DNA of 64,000 nucleotides. It comes from Proteus mirabilis ATCC 29906. Lineage in GTDB: Bacteria > Pseudomonadota > Gammaproteobacteria > Enterobacterales > Enterobacteriaceae. Location: contig NZ_GG668577.1 in assembly GCF_000160755.1 (NCBI RefSeq), positions 1-64,000 of the forward strand, given 5' to 3'. The notes below the pieces were generated by a model. The model saw only the letters and a program-made list of their open reading frames with translations. It searched no databases and was not told where the DNA came from. This document shows positions 16,090 to 26,073 of this stretch, in pieces (within the stretch, counting starts at the first letter, position 1; every line of letters starts with the position of its first letter). Made by a program: the position numbers and the translations under genes.

Positions 16090-18658
16090 GAGTATGGTCT
16101 CCTTTCTCTGTTTTCTTCGCCTCAAACCAAGAAATCATGCCTTGTGTCTTAATGCGCTGTTGCAGTTTTTGATTGAGTTTAGTGGCTTCAAGCATTTGCT
16201 TGGCACTAAATTCTGATTGCCATAGTGATAAGGCTTGCGTATCTAAACCAATATCATTAGCAATATATTGTGCAAGCTCTGCATTTTGTTTGGGATTAAG
16301 TTGGCTAAAGGCAAAACGCAGATCAGGTAAAATCTGAATAAAGCGTTCTTCATCCCATTGCTGTAATAAGCTATTTAAGTGATTGACTAACAACGGCAGG
16401 CGAATGACTAGCTCTGGTGCGGTGCGCATTATACCGACAAAATAACCAATGGCATGTTCGGGAGAGCTGCCTGTACTAAAGGTCGCATTTAACACGGCCG
16501 CTAAGGTCTTTTCGTCAATATACGAACCTAGATAACGTAATGCATCTACCGCACCTTTTAATAAAGGAACGGTATCTAACTGTCCATCAAGGCGATTAAG
16601 TTGCTGATAAAAATCACTTTTATAATCATATTGATGATCCAGTGATGGCATAAACTCAATGAGTTCACGTAAAGAAAGTAGGGCTTGCAGATTGCTTTCT
16701 TGTTGTTGCTCATCACCTTGAGCCAATTGCTCTAAGCAAAAGAAGGCTTGAGGGATCACTTGATGTAGCCTATTTTCCAATGTCAGCTCATCGGTAATAT
16801 CAAGATATTGACGACCTCGCCATAAATGGATCAATTTATGTCCACATTGTGTTAATGACTCAAGGCGAAAATCTTGCTGAATATAGCTATCTAGCAGTTT
16901 AAATAGCGTAGGGATACGCTGGTGGAGCCCAATTAATGCCGCTTGAATTAACAAAGTGACCGCACTTTGGCTTGAACGGCTTTGTCCTTGTTCTGCAAGC
17001 TGTTTTTCCATTGCTAACAGTTTATTTAAGGCGATAGTTTCAAGTTGAGAGCCTTTTTCTGATAATGAGATCAGTTCACCTTCAACATTGGGGGTCCATG
17101 CATATTGCCATTCTTCAAATAATAGATCTAACTGGTGACCAGAAAGAAAATCAGGTCCATTGACACGGTGGGCAAAATGGATTTCTAAAAATGCCAATAA
17201 ATGTAAAAAACGACTTCTTAAGCGATGTTGGGGGTTGCGATAAACATCACATTTTGTAGTTTTTGCTAATGTATCATCAAGTTTAAAGCGAAACGCTTTG
17301 GCACGTTCATAGGTTTCATTGACTAAAGGGGGCGTTGCTGTACCTAATGGAATTTGTCCTAATAGATAACCTGAAAAACAGGTTTTGATTTCGTCCCATA
17401 ATTCGTTTTGACTGTCATCTAAACTGCCTTTAATAAAGGCGCTTTGTAACCCATCAAGCAAATCATAACGCCCCATACCAGTGTGCTCTCTTAGTAAAGC
17501 GAGGCGTAAACTCTGCTCGGCTGCTAGTTTTACGGTTAAATAACTGGGTGGATTATCAAATTGTTGTTCTCTGATAGTCTGAGCCACTGAGCTTAAAAAG
17601 GCGATGCCCATTTTATTGCGATAAACTTGCGTTGGCTGTTTTGCCGCCTCATTGTTTTCTAATTTATCATGATGTTGTTGCATTAAGCTTTGCCAAGCTT
17701 GTTGGTAAAAAGCCGGAGATGGCATACCAGATGCATAGCCATTAAGTGCATCTAATCTGTCAAAGCTATAGCGAATAAGCCAAGCTTGCTCTTTTTCGCC
17801 CATTTTTTGCATTTTAGTAAAGTGCTTTTGTTCTGAGCTAGAAATAGCGAAAGAGTGGGGTTGTGAAGAAGCTAAGCCTTCGATTAGCGCAAGGGTGTGG
17901 GCTCCCCCTGTGACGATTAATATTTTGGCATTAGGCTCGTGCTGTTTGATGGTTTTAATATGAGTGAGCATATGTGCTTCACGTTGTGAAGAGCCCTCAG
18001 ATGCAAGTACTTCAGGTTCATAGTCAAGGCGCGCAAGTGCACACCAAATAAAAATGTCATTAAACAGTGTTTGCCAATCTGCTAATGCCTCAATACTGCG
18101 TAACTCAAAAAGATGCTCCCAAACATCATCATGATCACGGCAATGACATTGTTTAGCTAATTGTGCAATAAATTGGCTATGGGCTAAATAACGTTCTTTT
18201 TGTAAGCTACGGCTTTGTAGATCGCTATACTCTTCGTTATTGACTTGAGCCGCCCAAGGTAAATCGATAAAACGTGTTGTTGCATTGATGCGTAAACCAC
18301 CTCGCAAAGCTTGCCACTCAGGGGAATATTCACAAAATGGGAAATAGGCAGAGTGTAGCGATTTTTCACGCTCTTCTAGGCCACTATCATGATGACAATA
18401 TTCGGCTTGCCCCATAATAGCAACAGGAGGGAGAGTATCTTTATCCGTTAGGCTAGGAATAAGCGAATTAAAGGTATCCGGACCTTCAATTAAGATATAA
18501 TCAGGTTTTACAGAATCAATTAATGATAAAACTGCATAAGCACAAGCTGGGCTATGGTGGCGTACAGGGGCAAAATAGAGATGTTGTTGCTGTAACGACG
18601 TCCATTTCAGTCGGGCTTGGTCAATTCTTGTTGGTAAAGATATTGAAGGTAGCGTCAC
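16076..18658 (-). CDS. yehM: DUF5682 family protein, YehM-like
   Basis: An 860-residue protein with an N-terminal DUF5682 region: YFAPVRHHSPACAYA near residue 28, PDYILIEGPDTFNSLIP near 52, and IMGQAEYC near 81. This pattern of conserved His and Glu resembles the ChaN/erythromycin-esterase-like metal hydrolase group, but catalysis is unproven. ILIVTGGAHTLALIEGL near residue 245 completes that domain. The remaining ~500 residues are helical repeats with no known fold. It lies between the MoxR ATPase and VWA genes; the 100-base gap to yehL contains a terminator-like hairpin. Confidence 0.85.
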   Translation of the reverse strand: MTLPSISLPTRIDQARLKWTSLQQQHLYFAPVRHHSPACAYAVLSLIDSVKPDYILIEGPDTFNSLIPSLTDKDTLPPVAIMGQAEYCHHDSGLEEREKSLHSAYFPFCEYSPEWQALRGGLRINATTRFIDLPWAAQVNNEEYSDLQSRSLQKERYLAHSQFIAQLAKQCHCRDHDDVWEHLFELRSIEALADWQTLFNDIFIWCALARLDYEPEVLASEGSSQREAHMLTHIKTIKQHEPNAKILIVTGGAHTLALIEGLASSQPHSFAISSSEQKHFTKMQKMGEKEQAWLIRYSFDRLDALNGYASGMPSPAFYQQAWQSLMQQHHDKLENNEAAKQPTQVYRNKMGIAFLSSVAQTIREQQFDNPPSYLTVKLAAEQSLRLALLREHTGMGRYDLLDGLQSAFIKGSLDDSQNELWDEIKTCFSGYLLGQIPLGTATPPLVNETYERAKAFRFKLDDTLAKTTKCDVYRNPQHRLRSRFLHLLAFLEIHFAHRVNGPDFLSGHQLDLLFEEWQYAWTPNVEGELISLSEKGSQLETIALNKLLAMEKQLAEQGQSRSSQSAVTLLIQAALIGLHQRIPTLFKLLDSYIQQDFRLESLTQCGHKLIHLWRGRQYLDITDELTLENRLHQVIPQAFFCLEQLAQGDEQQQESNLQALLSLRELIEFMPSLDHQYDYKSDFYQQLNRLDGQLDTVPLLKGAVDALRYLGSYIDEKTLAAVLNATFSTGSSPEHAIGYFVGIMRTAPELVIRLPLLVNHLNSLLQQWDEERFIQILPDLRFAFSQLNPKQNAELAQYIANDIGLDTQALSLWQSEFSAKQMLEATKLNQKLQQRIKTQGMISWFEAKKTEKGDHTHGEA

Positions 18659-18681
18659 CGTGTTGATCCCTTTTTTGGGTG

Positions 18682-18706
18682 AAAAAGCAGAGTAAGTTAA
18701 CTCTGC
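18682..18706 (-). terminator. Possible attenuator between yehL and yehM
   Basis: On the minus strand GCAGAGT pairs with ACTCTGC (18687-18706) and is followed by five T residues (18686-18682). It lies within the 100-base gap of the cluster, so it may reduce read-through from yehL into yehM. Confidence 0.5.
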
Positions 18707-18758
18707 CTTTGATAGATAAATAAATAGACTTTAATGCCTCGCTATAGCTCTTTACGTT

Positions 18759-19868
18759 TTATTGCCAAAAGTCTTTTGATGCATCAAAGAACGCTTTCCA
18801 CTCTTTACTATTTCTGGCCCTTTCTCTGGCGACGTTGTCCATGTAATAACGAATACGCTTAATATCATCAGGATTATCTTTTAATACAACGCCGATTAAT
18901 TGACGTGCGATCGCACTGGCATTCATCACGCCATCACCTAAATAATGCGCTTCTAACGCACAAGCATAAGCGATATTTACGGCTTCTGCTGTTGACATAA
19001 CCGCATCAGGTGTTTTGATATTGCCACCATCTTGGGTATTACCTGAACGTAATTCTTGGAATGTGGTAACCAGTAATTCCACCACATCCATAGGGATGGT
19101 GATTTCTGTCGCTAAAGCACCTAACTCATTTTCAAGCTGTGATTGGATCAAACTGATTTCAAAAGCTGGATCACGAATAGGTTTTACTGTTTCAAAATTA
19201 AAACGTCGCTTTAATGCGGCAGACATCTCATGTACACCTCGGTCACGCAAGTTTGCGGTACCAATCAAGTTAAATCCGGGTTTTGCACTAATACGCGCAC
19301 CGTCGCCCATTTCAGGGATCATTAACTGTTTTTCGGACATTAAAGAAACCAGCACATCTTGAATTTCAGGAGGGCAGCGAGTTATCTCTTCAAAACGAAC
19401 AATCTTACCTTGTAACATGCCTTGATAAATCGGTGAGCCGACTAATGCTCGTTCTGTTGGGCCTTCTGCTAATAGTAACGCATAGTTCCATGAGTATTTG
19501 ATATGATCTTCTGTCGTCCCTGCAGTACCTTGGATGGTTAATCCTGAATCACCACTGATAGCAGCCGCAAAAAGTTCTGAGAGCATTGATTTTGCTGTAC
19601 CTGGCTCACCAACCAGCATTAAGCCCTGTTTGCCTAATAATGTAACAATTGCACGATCAACTAAGGCATCATCACCGAAAAACTTAGGTGTGATACCTAA
19701 AGTATCATCACCTAAAATAAATTGGCGCACAGCTCGAGGAGAGCGAAGCCATCCTTGGGGCTTCGGATTATTAGCATCCGCTTTTGTTAAGCGTTCTAAT
19801 TCTTCAGCAAATCGAACCTCGGCACTTTCCCTAATTGCTTGTTGTTCTTTGGGTGCTTTTTTAGCCAT
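18759..19868 (-). CDS. yehL: MoxR-type AAA+ ATPase, YehL-like
   Basis: A 369-residue AAA+ ATPase of the MoxR group. Walker A is GEPGTAKS at residues 87-94, Walker B is IVRFEE at 156-161, sensor 1 lies in LIGTANLRDRGVHEMS, and the arginine-finger-like region is AALKRRFNFETV. The C-terminal lid is complete. MoxR ATPases with VWA partners remodel or activate target complexes. It is flanked by the DUF4132 gene (25-base gap) and the DUF5682 gene. The ATG 19868 start follows AGGAAAG. It is close to E. coli YehL. Confidence 0.93.
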   Translation of the reverse strand: MAKKAPKEQQAIRESAEVRFAEELERLTKADANNPKPQGWLRSPRAVRQFILGDDTLGITPKFFGDDALVDRAIVTLLGKQGLMLVGEPGTAKSMLSELFAAAISGDSGLTIQGTAGTTEDHIKYSWNYALLLAEGPTERALVGSPIYQGMLQGKIVRFEEITRCPPEIQDVLVSLMSEKQLMIPEMGDGARISAKPGFNLIGTANLRDRGVHEMSAALKRRFNFETVKPIRDPAFEISLIQSQLENELGALATEITIPMDVVELLVTTFQELRSGNTQDGGNIKTPDAVMSTAEAVNIAYACALEAHYLGDGVMNASAIARQLIGVVLKDNPDDIKRIRYYMDNVARERARNSKEWKAFFDASKDFWQ

Positions 19869-19893
19869 ATTCTTTCCTAATTATCCCTAAATT

Positions 19894-22800
19894 TTACCAA
19901 GGTGTTTTCTTTTCCCATTCAGGATCAAATCCTGCACAAGCTTCAGCGACTTTTAGATAATCCGCGTAGCTTTCTGCTAATAAAATCGGTGGTACTTGCT
20001 TTAACTCAATATTATTGCGATCCCAGTAATTTTGCTGATCTTTCTCAAAACTTAAATCGAATAAAACCGCTGGAATATTTTCTTCTGGTACATAGCTACC
20101 ACTAAAACCGATATTGACGTAGTAGTTTAAGCTAGAGAAGAATTTGTAATAGTGAGAGAACGAGCCTCCATCTTCAGCAGGGCCTCGCTGATAGCCCATT
20201 TTGGTTAAAATACCCCGTAAGGTGAAGGTGTCTGTGATCCAACCTTTTCGGTCTTCAACTTCTGTTTGTGTCAGATCTAAATCAGGGATCCTATGTTCCA
20301 TTTGTGAAAATAAGAATTTCACTTTGTAATCTTTGAAGTGTGCAATCCATGCTTTACGCTCATCTTCATTAACTAGGGCGGCGTGAGCTAATTGAATCAA
20401 AGAATCATTTTGTAAGGTGACTTCGTCATCTTCAAGGTTAAGTAAAGCACCATCATCAGAAGGGCGGAAGGTATTGATAACTTCACCCTCTTTTACTTCT
20501 TGCCAAACTAATTGTTCAATCAATTTATGCATAATAGGGTGAGCTAAAATATACTCTTGCCAATCAGCGCTTAGCCATTGGCGTTGCGCGCACATCGCTT
20601 CATATAAACGCACACTTTGTAATTCAATAACTTGTTTAAGTTCTTTTTTACTTGAAGTGAAAAGTTTTTTCGCTTCTTTAATCAGCTCTGGATCGTCATT
20701 TTTGCGTGCTGCAGGTAATGACTTAACTTCCTTACCTTCAGGATTAAACAGAACAATTTTTTGTTTTGCATCCATTTTGGCGGTGAAAGTACGCTCACCA
20801 TATTCCAGTACTAATGTTCCTGAATCATCAAAGCCGGCGGTTGGAATGGTTCTATCGGCTAATTCATCAGCACTCCAACCATTGCGTTCAGCTATTTGCG
20901 TAACTAAATTACGCGCTTTTTCCTGCACAGATGCTGTGCGATAACGACGTGATAATGAAAGCAGAAGTTGAATGATAATAGGATCATTACTTGAAGCTAC
21001 TGCATCAATCATCGCTTCTATTTGCGCACGACGCTGATAGTGATCACGCATATAGTTACGTAATACTGATACCGCAATATGTCCCTCAATTCCACAAATA
21101 AGCGCGAGCATTCCTTTATCGCTGATTGCCGAACCTAAATAACGACGTAGTACCTCGTTTTTAATTTCTTCGACGACTTGCTCTAAAGTATAGGTTTCAT
21201 ATTTAGCATAATATTCAGGATAACGTTTGGCCCAATCTTTGTATTGTGTTAATCGGGAAGGGGCATTTTGTTGCGCTTCAGCCATCGCTTCTTCAAGTGT
21301 TGGTCCTTTAATATCTTGAGCGACAAAAGTGTGCAGGATAAAGCTTGAAAGTTTATGTTGGCTATCAACGCAAAGTAGGCTGATATAACGTTGTAATAAC
21401 GCATTACCCCCTGGCATTTTTAATTTGACGGCGAGAATAATCCACCAACGAATAATCGCGGGATCAACCGCTTTTTTGTTTTCCCATGTTAATGCAGGGA
21501 TCGCCTCGAAGTTAAACCAAGCAAGGCTTGCGGGTGGTTTGGCTTTGAGACCTTTTTCAGCTTCTGCTAATAATGTCTTTGGCGATAAATAGCTTGAAAT
21601 ATCCTCACCTAATTGTTCTAACGCAGTGAGCAGAGCGGCTCGTACTACTTCGCGTTTCTCTTTTTTCAGTAAGGCATTAAGGGCAGGTAATGAGTCAGGG
21701 TTATTTAAACGTGCTAACCATTCAATCGCGGTGACTCGAATTTCTTGTTTACTTGAAGTTAAGCCTTCTTGTGCACTTAAGTGAATATTCGGTAAGGTTT
21801 CTAATAATTTCTGAGCTGAAACTCGGTGTGTTTTATTTTCACCTAGAGCCAATTCCATGATACGCGGAACGAATTGTGCAGGAATGGTTGGAAAACGGCT
21901 TAATACTTCAATACCTTGTGAAGTTTCAAATTGGCGATAGCGGTGTTCACTTTGATTTGGCATTAAGTTTAGCGCTTCTGCAATATAATCAGTATGTTGA
22001 GAGAAGAAAGGCCAAACTTGTTCTGGTTTACGGAAACGACGTAAGCCATCTTGATAAGATTCTAAGCACAGCGCCGCTGTGATACGCGTTGCACGTTTGA
22101 AATGACATCGTTCTAATACATTTTCAACGTGTCGTAATTCAATATCACTCAATAAACGTTCAGGAATATCACTATTAAAATAGTGAGAGGAAAAGTGATC
22201 CGCATGTTGGCGGTTATTGGTGAGCACGCGCACGGCATGGAAAAAGGTGTATTCAGGTAAATTAGGAATACGGTTTTTGTGTTTAATTATTTGGATCTCA
22301 TTGACTTGAATAGTGCCTTGTCCGCTATTGAGTTTATCCACTAATGCGCGACACTGTTTTTCATCAATTTTAGAGAGATCTTTATAATGGCGTTGTGCCC
22401 AATTATAAGAGTGTTTAGACGTTTTATTTTCTTCAATTTCACGTTCAGCATTTTCTTTTGCTTTTACTAACATTTCATTGAAGTTATTCACCAGAATATC
22501 GCGGGCACTATCGGGTAATGGTGTGTCTTCTAAGGGAGTAAAATCAGGCGCTTTAATGGCTTCAACGGTATTTGCATTATCAGCAACACAAAAACGTTGT
22601 AGCGCACTTTCAATGCTCTTGATAACTGCTTTTGAGGTTTCATGTTTTAATGCTTCTGCCAGCACATCACGGTTTTCACCTTGGCGCGCGAATAAATCAG
22701 CGGCTTGTGTACGTTGTTTGGGAGTACCATTCATTAAAACATGGGTTAAATTTTCTTTTACGATTTCAGCAGGTAAGGTATTTAAAATAGGTTCAGCCGT

Positions 22801-23622
22801 TTTTTTGACGGTTCTTAAACTGCTAGTGGCAAGTAAAACAATAATATCTGCAAAAGTATTGCGTAATATCGTATTTTTATTTAGATAATTTATTAGCTCG
22901 ACTAAGCCATTCGCTGAAAGTTTTTCAACTAATTCTTTTCTAACAAATTCTTGATGTGAAAGTAGATAGTCTTTTAAATCACACAGTTCATAAATACGCT
23001 TAAGATTAGCGGCATAATATTCAGAGACATCTTTTCTATCAAAAATTGCAAATAACGCATTTTCACCGGCAATATTGGCCTCTGCTTCGACCATATTGGC
23101 GATAAACTCCATACTCCAATGTTTACGATGTTCTAAATTAAGGTTACGTGCATTATCGTAAGTGGTATAAAACGCATCAACTAACAGGTAGATAACCCAA
23201 GTGGGGACTTGCGTTGTTGTTACTTTAATATTGATATCTTGACATGCGGCAGCGATGACTTTGGCAAAACGGGCCACTTGCTCTAAGGAAAAACTTTCAC
23301 CAACCTTTGAGTAGAGTTTATGGCGGGCATTAAGGCCTTGGGTGATAACCTTACCGTACTTTCCTGTATCAACATTACTGGCATACCACCACTCTAATGT
23401 TCCCGCACGATGAAAATAAACGGCGGCTTTCGCTGCATCTAGTTTATTTAATTCAAATAGAATTTCAGGGTTTGTACCTGTAAGTACATAATCTAATGCA
23501 CGCTTAGGTAAACTTTTATCAAATATAGCCAGTAGGACAAGAGAGCCTTGAAGATATTGTTCAGTAATATCGACGTCTTTTTTCCCAAAAATAGGGAGAA
23601 TATCTAATATTTTTTTTATCAC
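19894..23622 (-). CDS. yehI: Giant HEAT-repeat DUF4132 protein, YehI-like
   Basis: A 1242-residue cytoplasmic protein, similar in length to E. coli YehI (about 1210). It has long helical-repeat regions, the clearest HEAT-like stretch lying at about 600-680 (QEIRVTAIEWLARLNNPDSL, VVRAALLTALEQLG). A DUF4132 region at about 930-1110 and a conserved C-terminal block (GYQRGPAEDGGSFSHYYKFF) follow. The start is GTG 23622, 7 bases after AGGA. E. coli relatives were once labelled MolR, but a molybdate role is not evident from the sequence. It is the first gene of the cluster and probably carries its promoter. A scaffold or sensor role for the AAA+/VWA pair is inference. Confidence 0.88.
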   Translation of the reverse strand: MIKKILDILPIFGKKDVDITEQYLQGSLVLLAIFDKSLPKRALDYVLTGTNPEILFELNKLDAAKAAVYFHRAGTLEWWYASNVDTGKYGKVITQGLNARHKLYSKVGESFSLEQVARFAKVIAAACQDINIKVTTTQVPTWVIYLLVDAFYTTYDNARNLNLEHRKHWSMEFIANMVEAEANIAGENALFAIFDRKDVSEYYAANLKRIYELCDLKDYLLSHQEFVRKELVEKLSANGLVELINYLNKNTILRNTFADIIVLLATSSLRTVKKTAEPILNTLPAEIVKENLTHVLMNGTPKQRTQAADLFARQGENRDVLAEALKHETSKAVIKSIESALQRFCVADNANTVEAIKAPDFTPLEDTPLPDSARDILVNNFNEMLVKAKENAEREIEENKTSKHSYNWAQRHYKDLSKIDEKQCRALVDKLNSGQGTIQVNEIQIIKHKNRIPNLPEYTFFHAVRVLTNNRQHADHFSSHYFNSDIPERLLSDIELRHVENVLERCHFKRATRITAALCLESYQDGLRRFRKPEQVWPFFSQHTDYIAEALNLMPNQSEHRYRQFETSQGIEVLSRFPTIPAQFVPRIMELALGENKTHRVSAQKLLETLPNIHLSAQEGLTSSKQEIRVTAIEWLARLNNPDSLPALNALLKKEKREVVRAALLTALEQLGEDISSYLSPKTLLAEAEKGLKAKPPASLAWFNFEAIPALTWENKKAVDPAIIRWWIILAVKLKMPGGNALLQRYISLLCVDSQHKLSSFILHTFVAQDIKGPTLEEAMAEAQQNAPSRLTQYKDWAKRYPEYYAKYETYTLEQVVEEIKNEVLRRYLGSAISDKGMLALICGIEGHIAVSVLRNYMRDHYQRRAQIEAMIDAVASSNDPIIIQLLLSLSRRYRTASVQEKARNLVTQIAERNGWSADELADRTIPTAGFDDSGTLVLEYGERTFTAKMDAKQKIVLFNPEGKEVKSLPAARKNDDPELIKEAKKLFTSSKKELKQVIELQSVRLYEAMCAQRQWLSADWQEYILAHPIMHKLIEQLVWQEVKEGEVINTFRPSDDGALLNLEDDEVTLQNDSLIQLAHAALVNEDERKAWIAHFKDYKVKFLFSQMEHRIPDLDLTQTEVEDRKGWITDTFTLRGILTKMGYQRGPAEDGGSFSHYYKFFSSLNYYVNIGFSGSYVPEENIPAVLFDLSFEKDQQNYWDRNNIELKQVPPILLAESYADYLKVAEACAGFDPEWEKKTPW

Positions 23623-24009
23623 GCCAGTTCCTTAAGCCATGTATGGATAAACAGTTTTTTTTACCATGAAACAGTAAAACGAACAATTTTATTATTACTG
23701 GCGAAAATAAAGTCAAGGCATAACATTTGTTAAATATATGGATATAAACACTGAAAAAGCCAATCTAACTTTATTAATATTCAATTCATCATTATATAAA
23801 ATGCAATCTCAGGAAAAAGTACTAAAAGTTAAGAAGTGATAATAAAGGCGTTTTTTGTGGATTTTAAAAAGATTAAGAATTGTCTGTTTAATTTGCTAAG
23901 TATTAACACTTAGTCCTGTAGATAAGTTAATCTTTCTATTCTTGATTTTTTCGAAATGTTACAAAATAAAAAGAGCTTCTTATAAATATAACAAGCTCTT
24001 TTAAATATA
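23623..24009. other. Region upstream of yehI and downstream of the MFS gene
   Basis: About 390 AT-rich bases. The right end holds the MFS gene terminator. The rest should contain the yehI promoter, but no clear -35/-10 pair or operator was recognised and no ORF is plausible. Confidence 0.5.
23968..24002 (-). terminator. Terminator of the MFS gene
   Basis: AAAAGAGCTT (23969-23978) pairs with AAGCTCTTTT (23993-24002). Read on the minus strand it ends in a T-rich tract, just after the MFS stop codon. Confidence 0.85.
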
Positions 24010-25140
24010 TTATTTTGCTGTTTGGCGAGAGAAAGAGAGTAACAAAGCACCTATACTACAAATCAGCAAGGTAATCGCTAAACTTTGTCCCCATCCAGCC
24101 AGTGCTAAACCACCACCAATAAGTAAATAGTAGAATAAACCTAATAGTGCACCCGCTGTGCCTAAGCGATCTTTATATTGCGCTAAAGCCGTCGCTAAGA
24201 TATTTGGAATAGCAATGCCATAGGCAACGACACTTGTCATCATTGGAATAATAAAACTAATGTGATTGCGTAATAAATAAACACCTACAGCACTAATTAC
24301 TGCAATAATACTTGCAAGTAATACTAATTTCTCACATTGCCAATGATGGCTTAATAATGCTTTATTAATGTAAGAACCAATACCGACACCTATTGCTAAT
24401 ACAATACCACTATAGCCAAAAGTACTTGCACTATAACCTTGATTATCAAACATAAAAGGTGCTAGTTGGTAATAAGCAAATAGACTGATATTAAAAAAAG
24501 CAATTAAAAGTATAGTCTTGGCAATTTGCTTATCTTTCAGCATTTTTATCGCTGTTTCCGCTAGTGGTGCGGTTTTTATTGTTGCAGGGCGACTTTCTGG
24601 TAATGCAATAGTACTCCACAGCAATAAAACGACGGCGAGAAGAGCAAGACCACTAAATACCCCTTGATAACCTGCATAGCTCACCAGTAAAGAACCACTT
24701 AACATACCAATAGCCGGACTTAATGCGATTGCCGCTCCCATAACGGAAAATACTTTGGCTAATTCTTCACCACTATAAACATCACGCATAATAGTTTGTG
24801 TTCCTACAGAGCCAACTGCGGCACCAAAAGCAGAAAGCATACGTAATATCAGTAATACAGAAAAATTATCGGTCATAAAGACACCAATACAAGCAATGGC
24901 ATAAATAAATAACCCTGCTAACATTGTTGGGCGCCGGCCAATGACATCACATAAACGACCCCATATAATGACACCGAGTGCAAAAGCAAAAAAGTAGAGC
25001 GAAAGTGTTTGCCCTGCTTCATTGGCACTGACTCTAAAACCATTTGAAATATCAGTAAGTGCTGGGCTATAAATGGTTTCTGCAATTTGTGGAAACATCA
25101 TTAACGCAATTGCTAACCATAGAGAGAGTTTTCTGTTCAT
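24010..25140 (-). CDS. MFS efflux transporter, Bcr/CflA-like
   Basis: A 376-residue inner-membrane protein with about 12 predicted helices and the major facilitator fold. Motif A is GRLCDVIGRRPTMLAG after helix 2, and an antiporter-like motif C is AIALSPAIGMLSGS in helix 5. The pattern (start MNRKLSLWLAIALMMFPQI, helix 1 IYSPALTDIS) is that of the proton-driven drug-efflux DHA1/Bcr group. The substrate is unknown. It is divergently transcribed from an AraC-type gene 100 bases away, the usual sign that the regulator controls it. Confidence 0.88.
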   Translation of the reverse strand: MNRKLSLWLAIALMMFPQIAETIYSPALTDISNGFRVSANEAGQTLSLYFFAFALGVIIWGRLCDVIGRRPTMLAGLFIYAIACIGVFMTDNFSVLLILRMLSAFGAAVGSVGTQTIMRDVYSGEELAKVFSVMGAAIALSPAIGMLSGSLLVSYAGYQGVFSGLALLAVVLLLWSTIALPESRPATIKTAPLAETAIKMLKDKQIAKTILLIAFFNISLFAYYQLAPFMFDNQGYSASTFGYSGIVLAIGVGIGSYINKALLSHHWQCEKLVLLASIIAVISAVGVYLLRNHISFIIPMMTSVVAYGIAIPNILATALAQYKDRLGTAGALLGLFYYLLIGGGLALAGWGQSLAITLLICSIGALLLSFSRQTAK

Positions 25141-25193
25141 TCTTTGTTTTCCTAAAGCTTGATACTTTGATGACAGAATACAGTGATAATAAT

Positions 25194-25217
25194 TGTCTTG
25201 TTATATATATAAAGACA
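25194..25217. promoter_or_regulatory. Inverted repeat between MFS and AraC-type genes
   Basis: TGTCTT (25194-25199) and AAGACA (25212-25217) form a 6+12+6 inverted repeat over a TATATATA core in the shared promoter gap. It is a possible operator, although AraC proteins more often use direct repeats. Confidence 0.35.
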
Positions 25218-25242
25218 TAATATTTACCAAATAGGACAAGTG

Positions 25243-26004
25243 ATGGCTTGGCTTAATCAATACGACCACTTTGTGCCAGAAGAACACCTTGCATCAGTTG
25301 TGGGTATTGCCGCAGAGATGGGAAAACATGATTCAGGTTTTCACTCACATGATAGGGGGCAGTTACTGTTTACTCAATCGGGTTGTATGAGAATTACTTT
25401 AGCCTCTCGTGTATCTGTTTTGCCACCCATGAGAATTGCTTGGATCCCGCCAAAACTGGAACATCGAGTCGAGATGTATGCGGCTGTAGGTTATCGTTCA
25501 GTTTATATTGCCGATAAATTTCATCATCGTTTCCCAACTGAAAGCGAAATACTGACTATTTCACCTTTACTTAGAGAGATATTAGAGCGTATTGCCATTG
25601 CTGATTTTGACACCCAGTGGGAAGTAGGGCGTTATGCAAATTTATTAGCTGTTTTTTTAGATGAAATTCAGCAAGCTAAACGTCAACCTAATCATTTATC
25701 AATGCCCAGTGATAGACGGTTAAGAAAATTATCTTTCGATGAATTACCTCCGCCACTACAAGAATTAGCGCAATATATTGGCGCTAGTGAAAAAACCATT
25801 ACTCGATTATTTTATAAAGAAACAGGATTAAGCTATCAACAATGGCGTCAGCAATGGCGATTAATGAAAGCGATAGAGTTATTAGCCACACATCATCGTT
25901 ATTTAGAAATTAGTCAATTATTAGGGTTTGCCAGCGATAGTGCCTTTATCACTTTTTTTAAAAAAATGACCGGGCAAACACCACAAGAGTATTTAAGAAA
26001 TTGA
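25243..26004 (+). CDS. AraC-family transcriptional regulator
   Basis: A 253-residue regulator. The N-terminal cupin-like sensor domain includes HSHDRGQLLFTQSGCMRI and PPMRIAWIPPKLEHRVEM. The C-terminal double helix-turn-helix includes LAQYIGASEKTITRLFYKET and ISQLLGFASDSAFITFFKKM with TGQTPQEYLR. The start is ATG 25243, 6 bases after AGGA; a GTG at 25240 is less well placed. It is divergent from the MFS efflux gene and probably its regulator. The effector is unknown. Confidence 0.9.
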   Translation: MAWLNQYDHFVPEEHLASVVGIAAEMGKHDSGFHSHDRGQLLFTQSGCMRITLASRVSVLPPMRIAWIPPKLEHRVEMYAAVGYRSVYIADKFHHRFPTESEILTISPLLREILERIAIADFDTQWEVGRYANLLAVFLDEIQQAKRQPNHLSMPSDRRLRKLSFDELPPPLQELAQYIGASEKTITRLFYKETGLSYQQWRQQWRLMKAIELLATHHRYLEISQLLGFASDSAFITFFKKMTGQTPQEYLRN

Positions 26005-26021
26005 TCCATACTAATAGCATA

Positions 26022-26045
26022 AAGCCCCGCAAAAACGGGGCTTAG
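26022..26045. terminator. Terminator between AraC-type gene and gltA
   Basis: AAGCCCCG (26022-26029) pairs with CGGGGCTT (26036-26043) over an A-rich loop. The minus-strand reading is followed by TTTAT, so it mainly serves gltA and may also stop the plus-strand gene. Confidence 0.8.
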
Positions 26046-26073
26046 CCAGTCAATAAATCGTGTTTAAATCGAT

